Shown here piece by piece: positions 51,431 through 59,321 of a DNA stretch of 64,000 nucleotides (position 1 is the first letter of the stretch; every line of letters begins with the position of its first letter). The translations under genes were made by a program, and so were the position numbers. A model generated the notes under the pieces. It did not search any database. It was not told the DNA's origin and saw only the letters and a program-made list of their open reading frames with translations. This DNA is from a virus: IMG/VR virus record IMGVR_UViG_3300030099_006646, positions 62,001 through 126,000 of that record. One strand, written 5' to 3'.

Positions 51431-53287
51431 ATGGACATAACTAAACAGATTTTATCAGATATCACAGTGCATATGAAGTATGCGCGTTATTTGCCCAAGA
51501 AAGAAAGAAGAGAAACTTGGAAAGAACTTGTTACCAGAAACAAGAAGATGCACTTAAAAAAATATCCTGATTTGAAGGAAGAAATAAATCGGGCGTATAA
51601 ATACGTCTATGATAAAAAAGTTCTCCCTTCTATGCGCTCTATGCAATTTGGCGGTAAACCCATTGAGGTTGCTCCTAACCGTATTTATAATTGTTGTTTT
51701 TTGCCTATTGACGATTGGCGTTCTTTTTCAGAGACTATGTTTCTACTTCTTGGGGGAACAGGAGTGGGATACTCCGTTCAAAAGCACCATGTTGAGAAAC
51801 TACCAGAAATTCAAAAGCCTAATTCGAAAAGAACCCGACGATTCTTAATCGCAGATTCTATTGAAGGATGGGCTGATTCTGTTAAAGCTCTTATGCGAAC
51901 TTACTTTCAAGGCGGATCAAAACTACGCTTTGATTTCTCTGATATTCGCCCTAAAGGCTCTCGCCTTCTTACATCAGGCGGAAAGGCTCCAGGAGCACAG
52001 CCTCTTAAAGAGTGTCTTTTGAAAGTAGAAGGTATTTTAAGTGAGAAAGAAGATGGCGAGCAGCTTTCAACGATTGAAGTCCATGATATTGTTTGTCATA
52101 TTGCTGACGCTGTACTTGCCGGCGGCATTCGTCGCGCTGCTCTTATCTCACTTTTTAGTGCCGATGATGATGAAATGCTCGCCGCCAAAACAGGTAATTG
52201 GTGGGAAAAGAACCCACAAAGAGGACGAGCAAACAACTCTGTTGTCTTAATGAGGCACAGGATAACAAAAGATTATTTTATTGACCTATGGAACCGCGTA
52301 AAAGCGTCTGGCGCAGGAGAACCAGGGTTTTATTTCACCAATGATAAAGACTGGGGAACTAACCCTTGCTGTGAAATCGCTCTCCGCCCTTATCAGTTCT
52401 GCAACCTTTGCGAAGTAAACGTCAGCGACATTGAAACCCAAGAAGAATATGAAGCCAGAGTGACCGCAGCGGCATTTATTGGCACCCTACAGGCAGGCTA
52501 CACCGACTTCCATTACTTGCGTGACGTTTGGCGTAGAAATACCGAGAAGGACGCATTAATTGGCGTTTCCATGACTGGCATCGCCTCGGGTAAAGTTTTA
52601 GAACTTGATATGAAAAAAGCAGCCCAGGCAGTAAAAAAAGAAAATAAAAGAGTTGCTGCTCTTATAGGCATCAAGCCAGCAAATCGCACCACCTGCGTAA
52701 AACCTGCTGGAACCACGTCGCTTACATTGGGCACATCCAGCGGTATTCACGCTTGGCACAACGATTTCTACATTAGACGCCTTAGAGTTGGAAAGAATGA
52801 GCCAATTTATACTTATCTTACGATAAACCATGAAAACTTAATTGAAGATGAGTATTTCAGACCTCACGATACAGCGGTCATATCAATCCCTCAGAAAGCC
52901 CCAGAAAGCGCTATTACACGCACTGAGAGCGCTCTTCAGCTCTTACGAAGGGTAAAGGGCGTAAGCGAGGAGTGGGTTCGAAATGGACACGTTAGAGGGC
53001 AGAATACGCACAATGTCTCTGCCACCATCTCTATCAAAGAAGCAGAGTGGATTGATGTAGGTGAGTGGATGTGGGAGAATAGAACCTCCTATAATGGTTT
53101 ATCAGTCCTTCCTCATGATGGAGGAACTTATGTTCAAGCACCATTTGAAGATTGCTCTAAGGAGCGATATGAAGCACTTTTGGAAGATTTAAAAAATATT
53201 GACTTAACAAAAGTGGTCGAAATGGAGGATAATACTGATCTCAAAGGCGAACAAGCATGTTCCGCTGGCGGCTGTGAAGTTATTTAA
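51431..53287 (+). CDS. Class II (B12-dependent) ribonucleotide reductase
   Basis: 618 residues, length and pattern of the monomeric NrdJ type. GGTGVGYSVQ near 108, the active-site block NPCCEIALRPYQFCN near 311 (with the catalytic Cys, Glu and Asn), and the C-terminal redox tail CSAGGCEVI. It converts ribonucleotides to deoxyribonucleotides using adenosylcobalamin, without oxygen or a second subunit. The phage relies on host cobalamin. It follows the helicase gene and is a common metabolic gene in aquatic phages. Confidence 0.88.
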   Translation: MDITKQILSDITVHMKYARYLPKKERRETWKELVTRNKKMHLKKYPDLKEEINRAYKYVYDKKVLPSMRSMQFGGKPIEVAPNRIYNCCFLPIDDWRSFSETMFLLLGGTGVGYSVQKHHVEKLPEIQKPNSKRTRRFLIADSIEGWADSVKALMRTYFQGGSKLRFDFSDIRPKGSRLLTSGGKAPGAQPLKECLLKVEGILSEKEDGEQLSTIEVHDIVCHIADAVLAGGIRRAALISLFSADDDEMLAAKTGNWWEKNPQRGRANNSVVLMRHRITKDYFIDLWNRVKASGAGEPGFYFTNDKDWGTNPCCEIALRPYQFCNLCEVNVSDIETQEEYEARVTAAAFIGTLQAGYTDFHYLRDVWRRNTEKDALIGVSMTGIASGKVLELDMKKAAQAVKKENKRVAALIGIKPANRTTCVKPAGTTSLTLGTSSGIHAWHNDFYIRRLRVGKNEPIYTYLTINHENLIEDEYFRPHDTAVISIPQKAPESAITRTESALQLLRRVKGVSEEWVRNGHVRGQNTHNVSATISIKEAEWIDVGEWMWENRTSYNGLSVLPHDGGTYVQAPFEDCSKERYEALLEDLKNIDLTKVVEMEDNTDLKGEQACSAGGCEVI

Positions 53288-53290
53288 CAC

Positions 53291-53318
53291 TTGAACTATT
53301 AAAAACAGTGCTTATATT
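53291..53318 (+). promoter_or_regulatory. Sigma70-type promoter for the 53348 operon
   Basis: TTGAAC (53291-53296), 16-base spacer, TATATT (53313-53318). ATG at 53348 follows a CAGGAG site. Confidence 0.65.
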
Positions 53319-53347
53319 AAAGGTATCAAATTAAACAGGAGAGACTA

Positions 53348-53602
53348 ATGTCCGATCAAGATAAAACAAAAGAAGAATATGTAGTTGATTTCATCAAGGC
53401 ATTCGACGAGAATGAACGAGCGATGGAACCTTTCAAAGAGCACCGACGAGATCTTCGCAAGAACTATGTCGAGAACGGCTGGCTGTCGAAAGATGAAATG
53501 AAACAAGCTGTTCGTGCTTACCGAATGCTTCAAAAAGATGAAGACTTCAATACACTACAGGATATCTATGACCGTCTTAGGAAGACCTTGGGGGTATTCT
53601 AA
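53348..53602 (+). CDS. Small helical protein, perhaps GapR-like
   Basis: 84 residues, all-helical and charged (EEYVVDFIKAFDENERAM, WLSKDEMKQAVRAYRML). The helix pattern faintly resembles GapR/DUF2312 DNA-binding proteins, but I see no decisive motif. The TAA/ATG overlap (TAATG) couples it to the next gene, the co-chaperonin. Confidence 0.5.
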   Translation: MSDQDKTKEEYVVDFIKAFDENERAMEPFKEHRRDLRKNYVENGWLSKDEMKQAVRAYRMLQKDEDFNTLQDIYDRLRKTLGVF

Positions 53603-53865
53603 TGAAGCCTTTCAACAGACACTTGTTGATTCAGCCTATAGCGAAGGAGACAGAACAAGAAAGCTTTGTGCTAGTTCCAGATAACTATAAGCCAGTTTCA
53701 CCATATATCAGTGCAAAAGTTCTAGATTTTGCCGATGATTGCAAATTAAATGTAAAAAAAGACCAAACAATCATCATTGACAATTCTATGGTTCAACAAG
53801 TTGAAATCAATAGAGAAACAAAGTTTCTTATTCTTGAAAACTATGTTATGGGAGCGCTCGATTAA
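53602..53865 (+). CDS. GroES-like co-chaperonin (gp31-like)
   Basis: 87 residues, close to GroES (97). The N terminus FNRHLLIQPIAKETEQE matches the GroES pattern (RPLHDRVIVKRKEVE). It is followed by a hydrophobic mobile-loop segment (SFVLVPDNYK) and strands SAKVLDFADD and KDQTIIIDNS, then the closing LENYVMGALD. In T4, gp31 replaces GroES to let GroEL fold gp23. The pattern is by eye. Confidence 0.72.
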   Translation: MKPFNRHLLIQPIAKETEQESFVLVPDNYKPVSPYISAKVLDFADDCKLNVKKDQTIIIDNSMVQQVEINRETKFLILENYVMGALD

Positions 53866-53907
53866 GCTCAAAACGGGATTTTCCTCAAGGAATATTCTAG
53901 TTATGAG

Positions 53908-53913
53908 TATAAT
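53908..53913 (+). promoter_or_regulatory. -10-like TATAAT next to the transglycosylase start
   Basis: TATAAT at 53908-53913, 6 bases before ATG 53920. The -35 region is poor (CAAGGA). If active it would give a leaderless transcript, as at 4093. Confidence 0.35.
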
Positions 53914-53919
53914 ATTCTT

Positions 53920-54510
53920 ATGAATGCTTTACTTACAGCGCTGATTTCTTCAGCAATAATGGGGGGTTATCCTCAAGATAACAATATCCCACAAGATATT
54001 TATGATGATTATGCTAGCATCGTAGACCAGGCAACTTATAAGTGCCCTTACGCTAAACCTGAAAAGGTTAACGTAAAATTATTATGGGATCTAGTCAAGA
54101 TTGAAGCAAAACATAATCCACCTCCCGAGCTACAAGGTATGCTTTTGGCTGCTGCTTGTCACGAATCAGGGTACAACCCTAAAGCTCTTGGCGACTACAC
54201 CAAGAAGACTCGCTATCCTCGTGCCCAAGGAATACTACAGCAGTGGGTTTGGGTTAAGAAATACGGCGTTGACCGCTTCAATCCCCACCAAGCTGCTGAG
54301 TTTTGGATGAAGCATGTTGTAAGACAATTGAAGAAAGTGAAGAAACAATGTCGCTTTCGTTCACAAAAGAAACTATGGATAGCGGCTTGGGTTACCTCTA
54401 TTAGGTATCCTAAACCTTCGGGACGATGCTACGAAAGACCCTTACATTTAAGGATTTTAAAGAAATGGCAAAGGAATATAAAGAGGAAGACGAAACTCAC
54501 CGGCTGCTAA
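53920..54510 (+). CDS. Lytic transglycosylase-like (SLT) protein, candidate endolysin
   Basis: 196 residues. The SLT catalytic Glu is in LLAAACHESGYNPKALGD (Glu82), followed by AQGILQQWVWVKKYG and FNPHQAAEFWMKHVV, as in Slt-type muramidases. The short hydrophobic start (ALLTALISSAIMGG) is not a clear signal peptide. The tail is basic and cysteine-bearing. It would cleave peptidoglycan at lysis or during entry. Only one ribosome-site-free start is available. The last 85 bases overlap the next ORF if that starts at 54426. Confidence 0.7.
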   Translation: MNALLTALISSAIMGGYPQDNNIPQDIYDDYASIVDQATYKCPYAKPEKVNVKLLWDLVKIEAKHNPPPELQGMLLAAACHESGYNPKALGDYTKKTRYPRAQGILQQWVWVKKYGVDRFNPHQAAEFWMKHVVRQLKKVKKQCRFRSQKKLWIAAWVTSIRYPKPSGRCYERPLHLRILKKWQRNIKRKTKLTGC

Positions 54511-55325
54511 AAAATCACCTCTTCCATTGGAAAGAGATAGTTATAGGAGGCAACTTAAATGCTCACATCTACGCAAATGAAAAAAGTTCTTATATCATCA
54601 ATAATACTCTGGACAGCGTTTTTACTTTCGACGCCACCAGCTTTGGTTATGATCTGGGGATAGGCGAACCCTTTCCCGAGGGTTCCAAGAAGATTGATTT
54701 GTTTGATGCGTTAGCGTATAAGCTATCCTTCCAGGGATTAAACCCGTTCGCTGATAAAGTTTCTTCTATTCGCTTAGAAGAAAACAATACGCTTAAGATA
54801 GCAACCAAGAATGCTCGCGTCTTTCGCGTATCATACGATAAACTACGCATCTTTGACACAACAAATGTCCATGATTTACCCTTTGAGGCAGAAAAAGTCA
54901 CAAAGGGTTTTCGTGTTTATGATTGGTTTGATGTAAATAAAGGCGCTCAACACGATGTGGATTTGATTGAAGATGATAATTCCAGCTTGGTTAGAAAAAT
55001 AACATTCTATCCAAACGAAAGAGACCCAGGAAACAATAATAATAAAGATCTTGTGGCTGAATCTTTTCTTACAGAAGAACAACTCTACGACCCTGAATAT
55101 TCTGACACATATGCCCGTTTAAAAGTTCTTTCAATGATGAAGCAAAGCGGCATAAAAGGTCCCTTAAATGGAACAGACAGAAATGGTAAAGTAGTATACA
55201 GACCTTTAAAGATCGAACTTAATAGAAGAGAAATTATTCCAGTCACAGAAATAAAAAGCATGGAATGTGGAGATATTGTAGTTGACGGTAGAAGTACAGA
55301 AGAGATCCTCGAATCAGGGACCTAA
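54426..55325 (+). CDS. Unknown protein upstream of nucleotidyltransferase
   Basis: 299 residues from ATG 54426, inside the end of the transglycosylase gene. ATG 54465 is the alternative start; neither has a good ribosome site. Mixed alpha/beta, acidic, with no recognised motif; VDWFDVNKG, LNGTDRNGKVVYRP and CGDIVVDGRSTEEI are the more striking segments. It overlaps the next gene by 44 bases, suggesting joint action. Confidence 0.5.
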   Translation: MLRKTLTFKDFKEMAKEYKEEDETHRLLKNHLFHWKEIVIGGNLNAHIYANEKSSYIINNTLDSVFTFDATSFGYDLGIGEPFPEGSKKIDLFDALAYKLSFQGLNPFADKVSSIRLEENNTLKIATKNARVFRVSYDKLRIFDTTNVHDLPFEAEKVTKGFRVYDWFDVNKGAQHDVDLIEDDNSSLVRKITFYPNERDPGNNNNKDLVAESFLTEEQLYDPEYSDTYARLKVLSMMKQSGIKGPLNGTDRNGKVVYRPLKIELNRREIIPVTEIKSMECGDIVVDGRSTEEILESGT

Positions 55326-56136
55326 CTTCCATTTAGCGGGAGTTATCCCGGCTTCACATCCACCGCTTGATTTCAATATGCCTTGGTCGGATGTTATGAT
55401 GCCCATAGCCCCTAACTATTTAGCCGTAGAACGATCCGTAATGGAATGTGCGTATGCTGGGTGCGAAACAATATGGATTGTTTGTAGCGACGACATAGAG
55501 CCTCTTATAAGGAAGCGGCTTGGAGATTACGTCCAAGATCCTGTTATGCTTTATCGCCATTTTGATGACTTTCTCTACGACAAAACCCTTCGTCAAAAGC
55601 CTATTCCTATCTATTATGTCCCTATTTCTGTCCATGATAGAAATCATAAAGACTCAATGGGCTGGGCTTCCCTCCACGGGGCTTTTACCTGTCATAAAAT
55701 CACAAGAAACATTAGTCGCTGGTTAAAGCCAGACATGTTTTATTTCGCTTTTCCCTTTGGAATCTATAACATAGGATTTTTGCGAGAACACAGAAGATTA
55801 ATTTCTTCAAAAAAGAACTTTTTTTTGGAGTTTGAGGGTGAGACTGTACTAAATAATAAGCCTTGGGCGTTTACCTTGTCCTGGGAGCAGGTAAAAGAAG
55901 TAAGACATCAATGTCTCTCGAATATTCCTTCTATCAGGGATGCTTCCTTGGAACAAATCTTTGGATATTTGGAACTTGGTGATTATAATAAAGCAGACAT
56001 TCCCGAGGCACAAGAAATAAAAGATTGGGAATCATATTGCGATGTTATAAATGGTGTCGCTAAAAAAATCAAAAGACCAAGTGAAAGACTACTTAAATAT
56101 AGAGAATTTGAGGGCATACCGAAATCAGAAGACTAA
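55282..56136 (+). CDS. Nucleotidyltransferase-like protein (GlmU/RmlA-type fold)
   Basis: 284 residues from TTG 55282, chosen because GGAG at 55269-55272 is correctly placed and no ATG comes before the conserved part. HLAGVIPASHPPLDF...MPWSDVMMPIAPNYLAVERSV...GCETIWIVCSDD matches the nucleotide-sugar transferase fold (IxPAAGxxxRxxP...xxExxxxxxxxGxxxxxxVxxD), although the usual G-x-G-T-R loop is replaced. A sugar-nucleotide role in DNA or surface modification is possible; substrate unknown. Confidence 0.58.
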   Translation: MTVEVQKRSSNQGPNFHLAGVIPASHPPLDFNMPWSDVMMPIAPNYLAVERSVMECAYAGCETIWIVCSDDIEPLIRKRLGDYVQDPVMLYRHFDDFLYDKTLRQKPIPIYYVPISVHDRNHKDSMGWASLHGAFTCHKITRNISRWLKPDMFYFAFPFGIYNIGFLREHRRLISSKKNFFLEFEGETVLNNKPWAFTLSWEQVKEVRHQCLSNIPSIRDASLEQIFGYLELGDYNKADIPEAQEIKDWESYCDVINGVAKKIKRPSERLLKYREFEGIPKSED

Positions 56137-56163
56137 TTAGTGTGTCCTCGGGAGGATAATAAA

Positions 56164-56265
56164 ATGAAGAAGTTTCTACGCAGACTAAGAAATCTATTTA
56201 GCGAGTACTGCTGTCACTGTTGCGAGAAAGCTTGCAAGGCAGGAGAAAAGCGCGCTTGCTGCTAA
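56164..56265 (+). CDS. 33-residue cysteine-rich peptide
   Basis: ATG 56164 has a strong GGGAGGA site. The 33 residues start basic (KKFLRRLRNLFSEY) and carry eight cysteines in CCHCCEKAC and a final CC. The pattern suggests metal binding. The real downstream gene starts at 56277, so the frame is not a shadow. It lies 1.6 kb ahead of a cysteine synthase gene. Confidence 0.55.
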   Translation: MKKFLRRLRNLFSEYCCHCCEKACKAGEKRACC

Positions 56266-56276
56266 AAGGAAGTAAA

Positions 56277-56603
56277 ATGAAAATCACAAAATCTAGACTT
56301 AAAGAAATCATTAAAGAAGAAGTTGAGAAAGTTCTCAAAGAAGGCTTGGAAGATTCTGAAGCAGGCTCTCGCCACTACCAGAATGTAAAAAGAAAAGAAC
56401 GCATACTTAAAAAAGCTATTAAAGATGGGTTGACTTTTGATCAAGTCCAAGACAAATACACAGAGTTCTATGATTTAGATCCAGAATACTATAAACATTT
56501 AAAAACAGAGAAGCCAGACGAAGCGCTTGAAGAAGAAGTAGACGAGACAATGGACTCGGGATACTTACCAGAACCTAAAAATAAAAAAGATGAAGATAAG
56601 TAA
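56277..56603 (+). CDS. Tagged small protein, possible internal head protein
   Basis: 108 residues from ATG 56277 (AAAGGAAG site); the longer frame from 56220 overlaps the Cys-rich gene. The start MKITKSRLKEIIKEEVEKVL is nearly the same as the 3745 gene and is followed by LKE|G, a gp21-type cleavage site. The rest is charged, with a helical DQVQDKYTEFYDLDPEYYKHL part and acidic tail. The last 14 bases overlap the next gene. Confidence 0.6.
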   Translation: MKITKSRLKEIIKEEVEKVLKEGLEDSEAGSRHYQNVKRKERILKKAIKDGLTFDQVQDKYTEFYDLDPEYYKHLKTEKPDEALEEEVDETMDSGYLPEPKNKKDEDK

Positions 56604-57831
56604 AGAACATCTAAACAAGATTATCACCGAAGAAGTCCAAAGAGCTTTATCAGAGATTACTGATGATGAGCTTGATCGCCTTCTTGCTATGGGACGCGAA
56701 AAGCAAAGCCCCAAAGAGAAAATAACTCAGGTTATTGGTGACAATCCCGAAGAAGCAACCGATGCTATGTTTAACATTCTGGGTGCCGATGGGATTAAAG
56801 ATATTATGATTGCCTTGGCTCACGCTTCTGGTGACGAAGAACTATTAAACTACACCAAAACAATGAACGAGCAGGAAGGTGTTGAGAATAAAGGTGATAA
56901 ATCTTTTACTTTAAAATTGCCGAAGTTTAGAATTTCTGAAGAATGGGGAAGACCCGGCTCTGATGATAGAAAGATTATTGAAATGTTCACCTCTAAGATT
57001 AAAGGGGGCACTTTGGCAGAAAAAATAAGCTCTTTGAATAGCTTTGTAGCCGAGTGTGACGCAGCTTGCGCTTCTACAAAAGACGTAGCAGAAATTTTAG
57101 CTAATTTGGTTTTTCTAGATTCTTTAGCCACTGTGGTTTATGATTTTAACCCTATGACCGGGGGGTTTCTTTTTGAATCTCTAATGGCTGCTTTGCTTGG
57201 TGGAGATGCGAAACAAATTGACACCAAAGGAGGCATCGACCAAGATGTTACAGATATTATGGACCACAATGGTCGCCCCATGAGCCTAAAATTTTTCTTT
57301 GAAACCGGCTCTCAATACATTAAAGCCTCGTATAACAACCTTTTGGCTAGCATAGAAAGACACAAGCAGCCTATGATTTACTTGATAGGTATAAAAAACA
57401 GAGAGTTTGAAACTGGTAAAGTTTTAGCTATTGATTTTTATGAGTTTTCTGTTGGGAATGGGGAAGACATCCCAGGAGACTACAGCGCGAGTGATTTAGG
57501 ATCTGATAATGGCTTGCCGACAAGCTGGATTATTGGGGGAAAAAGAAGAGGACGTGCTCCAAAAGGGCAGGAAAACGTACCAAATGTTAGAATGAAAAAA
57601 ACCAACTATTATCTAGGGACTCTTAATTTTGGCAACAGAGATGAAATGGTTCAAATTGCTCAAAATTATGTAACACGTCTCGGGTCTGTATTGGTAGAAA
57701 TTTACCAACAAATAGACGCTTTGTCTAATAACGTAAACGAGTATTTCCTTGGCGCACCCGATGCTAAAGGTTCCGCATTGGCAGCGCAACAAAATGCCCT
57801 TACCTTAAAGGCAGACACCGAAGCACTATAA
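56590..57831 (+). CDS. Tagged protein with nuclease-like core, unknown
   Basis: 413 residues. The N-terminal tag is MKISKEHLNKIITEEVQRALSE. A helical stretch follows, then a globular domain with GGFLFESLMAALLGGDAKQ (about 195-213), GIDQDVTDIMD (about 215-225) and PMSLKFFFETGSQYIKAS (from about 229). E...D...S-L-K resembles a PD-(D/E)xK nuclease core, with Ser in the place of the usual acid. If the tag is a packaging signal, this protein could travel in the head and act on DNA in the new host. Nothing else is known. Confidence 0.55.
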   Translation: MKISKEHLNKIITEEVQRALSEITDDELDRLLAMGREKQSPKEKITQVIGDNPEEATDAMFNILGADGIKDIMIALAHASGDEELLNYTKTMNEQEGVENKGDKSFTLKLPKFRISEEWGRPGSDDRKIIEMFTSKIKGGTLAEKISSLNSFVAECDAACASTKDVAEILANLVFLDSLATVVYDFNPMTGGFLFESLMAALLGGDAKQIDTKGGIDQDVTDIMDHNGRPMSLKFFFETGSQYIKASYNNLLASIERHKQPMIYLIGIKNREFETGKVLAIDFYEFSVGNGEDIPGDYSASDLGSDNGLPTSWIIGGKRRGRAPKGQENVPNVRMKKTNYYLGTLNFGNRDEMVQIAQNYVTRLGSVLVEIYQQIDALSNNVNEYFLGAPDAKGSALAAQQNALTLKADTEAL

Positions 57832-57841
57832 AAGGAATAAA

Positions 57842-58690
57842 ATGAACCTTGTAGGAAACACGCCTCTTGTAAAGTTGGGCGATAAACTTTACGCTAAGTT
57901 CGAAGCATACAACCCATCCGGCTCTATCAAAGACAGGATGGCTGCTTACATTCTCCAAAAAGCCGAAGAGAACGGCGATTTAAGAGAAGGCTATACTATT
58001 GTAGAAGCTTCATCAGGAAACACAGGTATAGCCTTTGCTATGCTCGCAGCAGCCAAAGGATACGGCTGTATTATTGTTATGCCTCGTAACATGAGTGAAG
58101 AGCGCAAGCAAATGATGCGCTCCTTCGGTGCTCGTATTATTGAAGTAGGCGACAATGCTTTTAAAGATGCGATTGAGCAGAGAGATCAACTAGTCCACAA
58201 CTTTGGAACTTATTGGTCTCCACGGCAGTTTAGCAATATTCATAACATTGAATGTCACGAGAAAACCACAGCAGCAGAAATCGCACAAGCCGTTTTGGAT
58301 ATGCCCGCCCGTCTTTCTGCCCTTGTATCAGGAGCAGGCACAGGCGGAACTATTATGGGCTGTCAGCGAAGATTGAGCAAGCTATGGAGTGATGCCCGCT
58401 TTCTGCTTACAACGCCCTTAGAGGACGCAGCAAGCCACGGCATACAAGGCATTAACGATGGCGCAGACTTTTTGGTTGATAAAACTCTTATTGATGAAGA
58501 ACTTGTTGTTTCCACACAAGAAGCAAAAGAAAGAGCTTGTCGTTTAGCAAAAGAAAATGGCTTGCTTGTAGGCATTAGTTCTGGTGCCAATGTGCTCGCA
58601 GCAGAGCGATGGATAGAAAAAAATAACCCCACCGGAGTGGTGGTAACCTTTCTTTGTGACAGAGGAGAAAGGTATTTGAGTTGTATGTAA
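57842..58690 (+). CDS. Cysteine synthase (CysK/CysM-type, PLP-dependent)
   Basis: 282 residues, slightly shorter than CysK (323). The PLP lysine is K30 in NPSGSIKDRMA. EASSGNTGIAFA (from about 56), the phosphate loop SGAGTGGTIMG and GLLVGISSGANV complete the active site. The substrate loop differs: HGIQGINDGADFLV for the usual HKIQGIGAGFIP. It makes cysteine from O-acetylserine (or a like donor) and sulfide. It is a metabolic gene in a phage, with an AAAAGGAA ribosome site. Confidence 0.88.
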   Translation: MNLVGNTPLVKLGDKLYAKFEAYNPSGSIKDRMAAYILQKAEENGDLREGYTIVEASSGNTGIAFAMLAAAKGYGCIIVMPRNMSEERKQMMRSFGARIIEVGDNAFKDAIEQRDQLVHNFGTYWSPRQFSNIHNIECHEKTTAAEIAQAVLDMPARLSALVSGAGTGGTIMGCQRRLSKLWSDARFLLTTPLEDAASHGIQGINDGADFLVDKTLIDEELVVSTQEAKERACRLAKENGLLVGISSGANVLAAERWIEKNNPTGVVVTFLCDRGERYLSCM

Positions 58691-58698
58691 CTATTTAA
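58691..58698 (+). promoter_or_regulatory. CTATTTAA, near copy of the late-promoter-like element
   Basis: CTATTTAA starts right after the cysteine synthase stop, 27 bases before ATG 58718, with a CGGAG site between. Confidence 0.4.
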
Positions 58699-58717
58699 TA
58701 AAGACGGAGATTTAAAA

Positions 58718-59155
58718 ATGAAACTTAACGAACTACGAAACTTAATAAAAGAAGTTATCAAAGAACAGCAAGAGTCTGATTTCAGTAATCACCCAAATAG
58801 AAGCGTTGCTTCATATTTTAGAGCAATGCTTAGGCAACCACCGTCTAGGCACCAAAATCTAGCTGATTTGTACGACATCATGATTAGCGCTCCCGACAGC
58901 GCCCTAGACCGAGCAGAAGAGATGGGCTTTACTCGTGGCTTAGTTAAATTCCATCTAAGAGGATTAAAGGACGCTTCTGGCTTACCGGCTGGACAAGAGT
59001 TGTTTGCCGCAGCACAAGCAGCAGCACAAGCCCGAAGAGACGCAGAGGAAAAAGCCCGCGCAGAGCGAGAAGCAAATCCACCGCCGCCAAAAGATATGGC
59101 AGACCTAGTTTACCCAAGAGATTCTCGTGGAAAGATCATCGGTCGTGCTGATTAA
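58718..59155 (+). CDS. Tagged small protein, Ala-rich, unknown
   Basis: 145 residues. The start MKLNELRNLIKEVIKEQQES is a loose form of the amphipathic tag. A helical core follows (YFRAMLRQPPSRHQNLAD, SALDRAEEMGFTRGLVKFHL), then a long Ala/Glu/Arg helix and a Pro-rich tail. Preceded by a CTATTTAA element like other late genes. Possibly an internal head protein. Confidence 0.5.
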   Translation: MKLNELRNLIKEVIKEQQESDFSNHPNRSVASYFRAMLRQPPSRHQNLADLYDIMISAPDSALDRAEEMGFTRGLVKFHLRGLKDASGLPAGQELFAAAQAAAQARRDAEEKARAEREANPPPPKDMADLVYPRDSRGKIIGRAD

Positions 59156-59170
59156 AAAGGAAACCATCTC

Positions 59171-59260
59171 ATGAGCCTATTGGCAGGATTAGGAATGTTC
59201 GTTGTTATGAGCCTCTTCATCCTGCTTGTTTTGGTTGATGATGAAAAGAAAGAGAAATAA
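59171..59260 (+). CDS. 29-residue membrane peptide
   Basis: ATG 59171 opens 29 codons: a hydrophobic stretch (LLAGLGMFVVMSLFILLVL) followed by an acidic/basic tail. The preceding AAAGGAAA is a modest ribosome site. One membrane segment; function unknown. Confidence 0.4.
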   Translation: MSLLAGLGMFVVMSLFILLVLVDDEKKEK

Positions 59261-59270
59261 ATCTTTTACC

Positions 59271-59298
59271 TTGAAAACACTCTAATCACGCTTATAAT
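59271..59298 (+). promoter_or_regulatory. Sigma70-type promoter for dnaE
   Basis: TTGAAA (59271-59276), 16-base spacer, TATAAT (59293-59298). ATG 59322 has an AAAAGGAG site. Confidence 0.75.
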
Positions 59299-59321
59299 AT
59301 AGGCATTAAAAGGAGTATATT

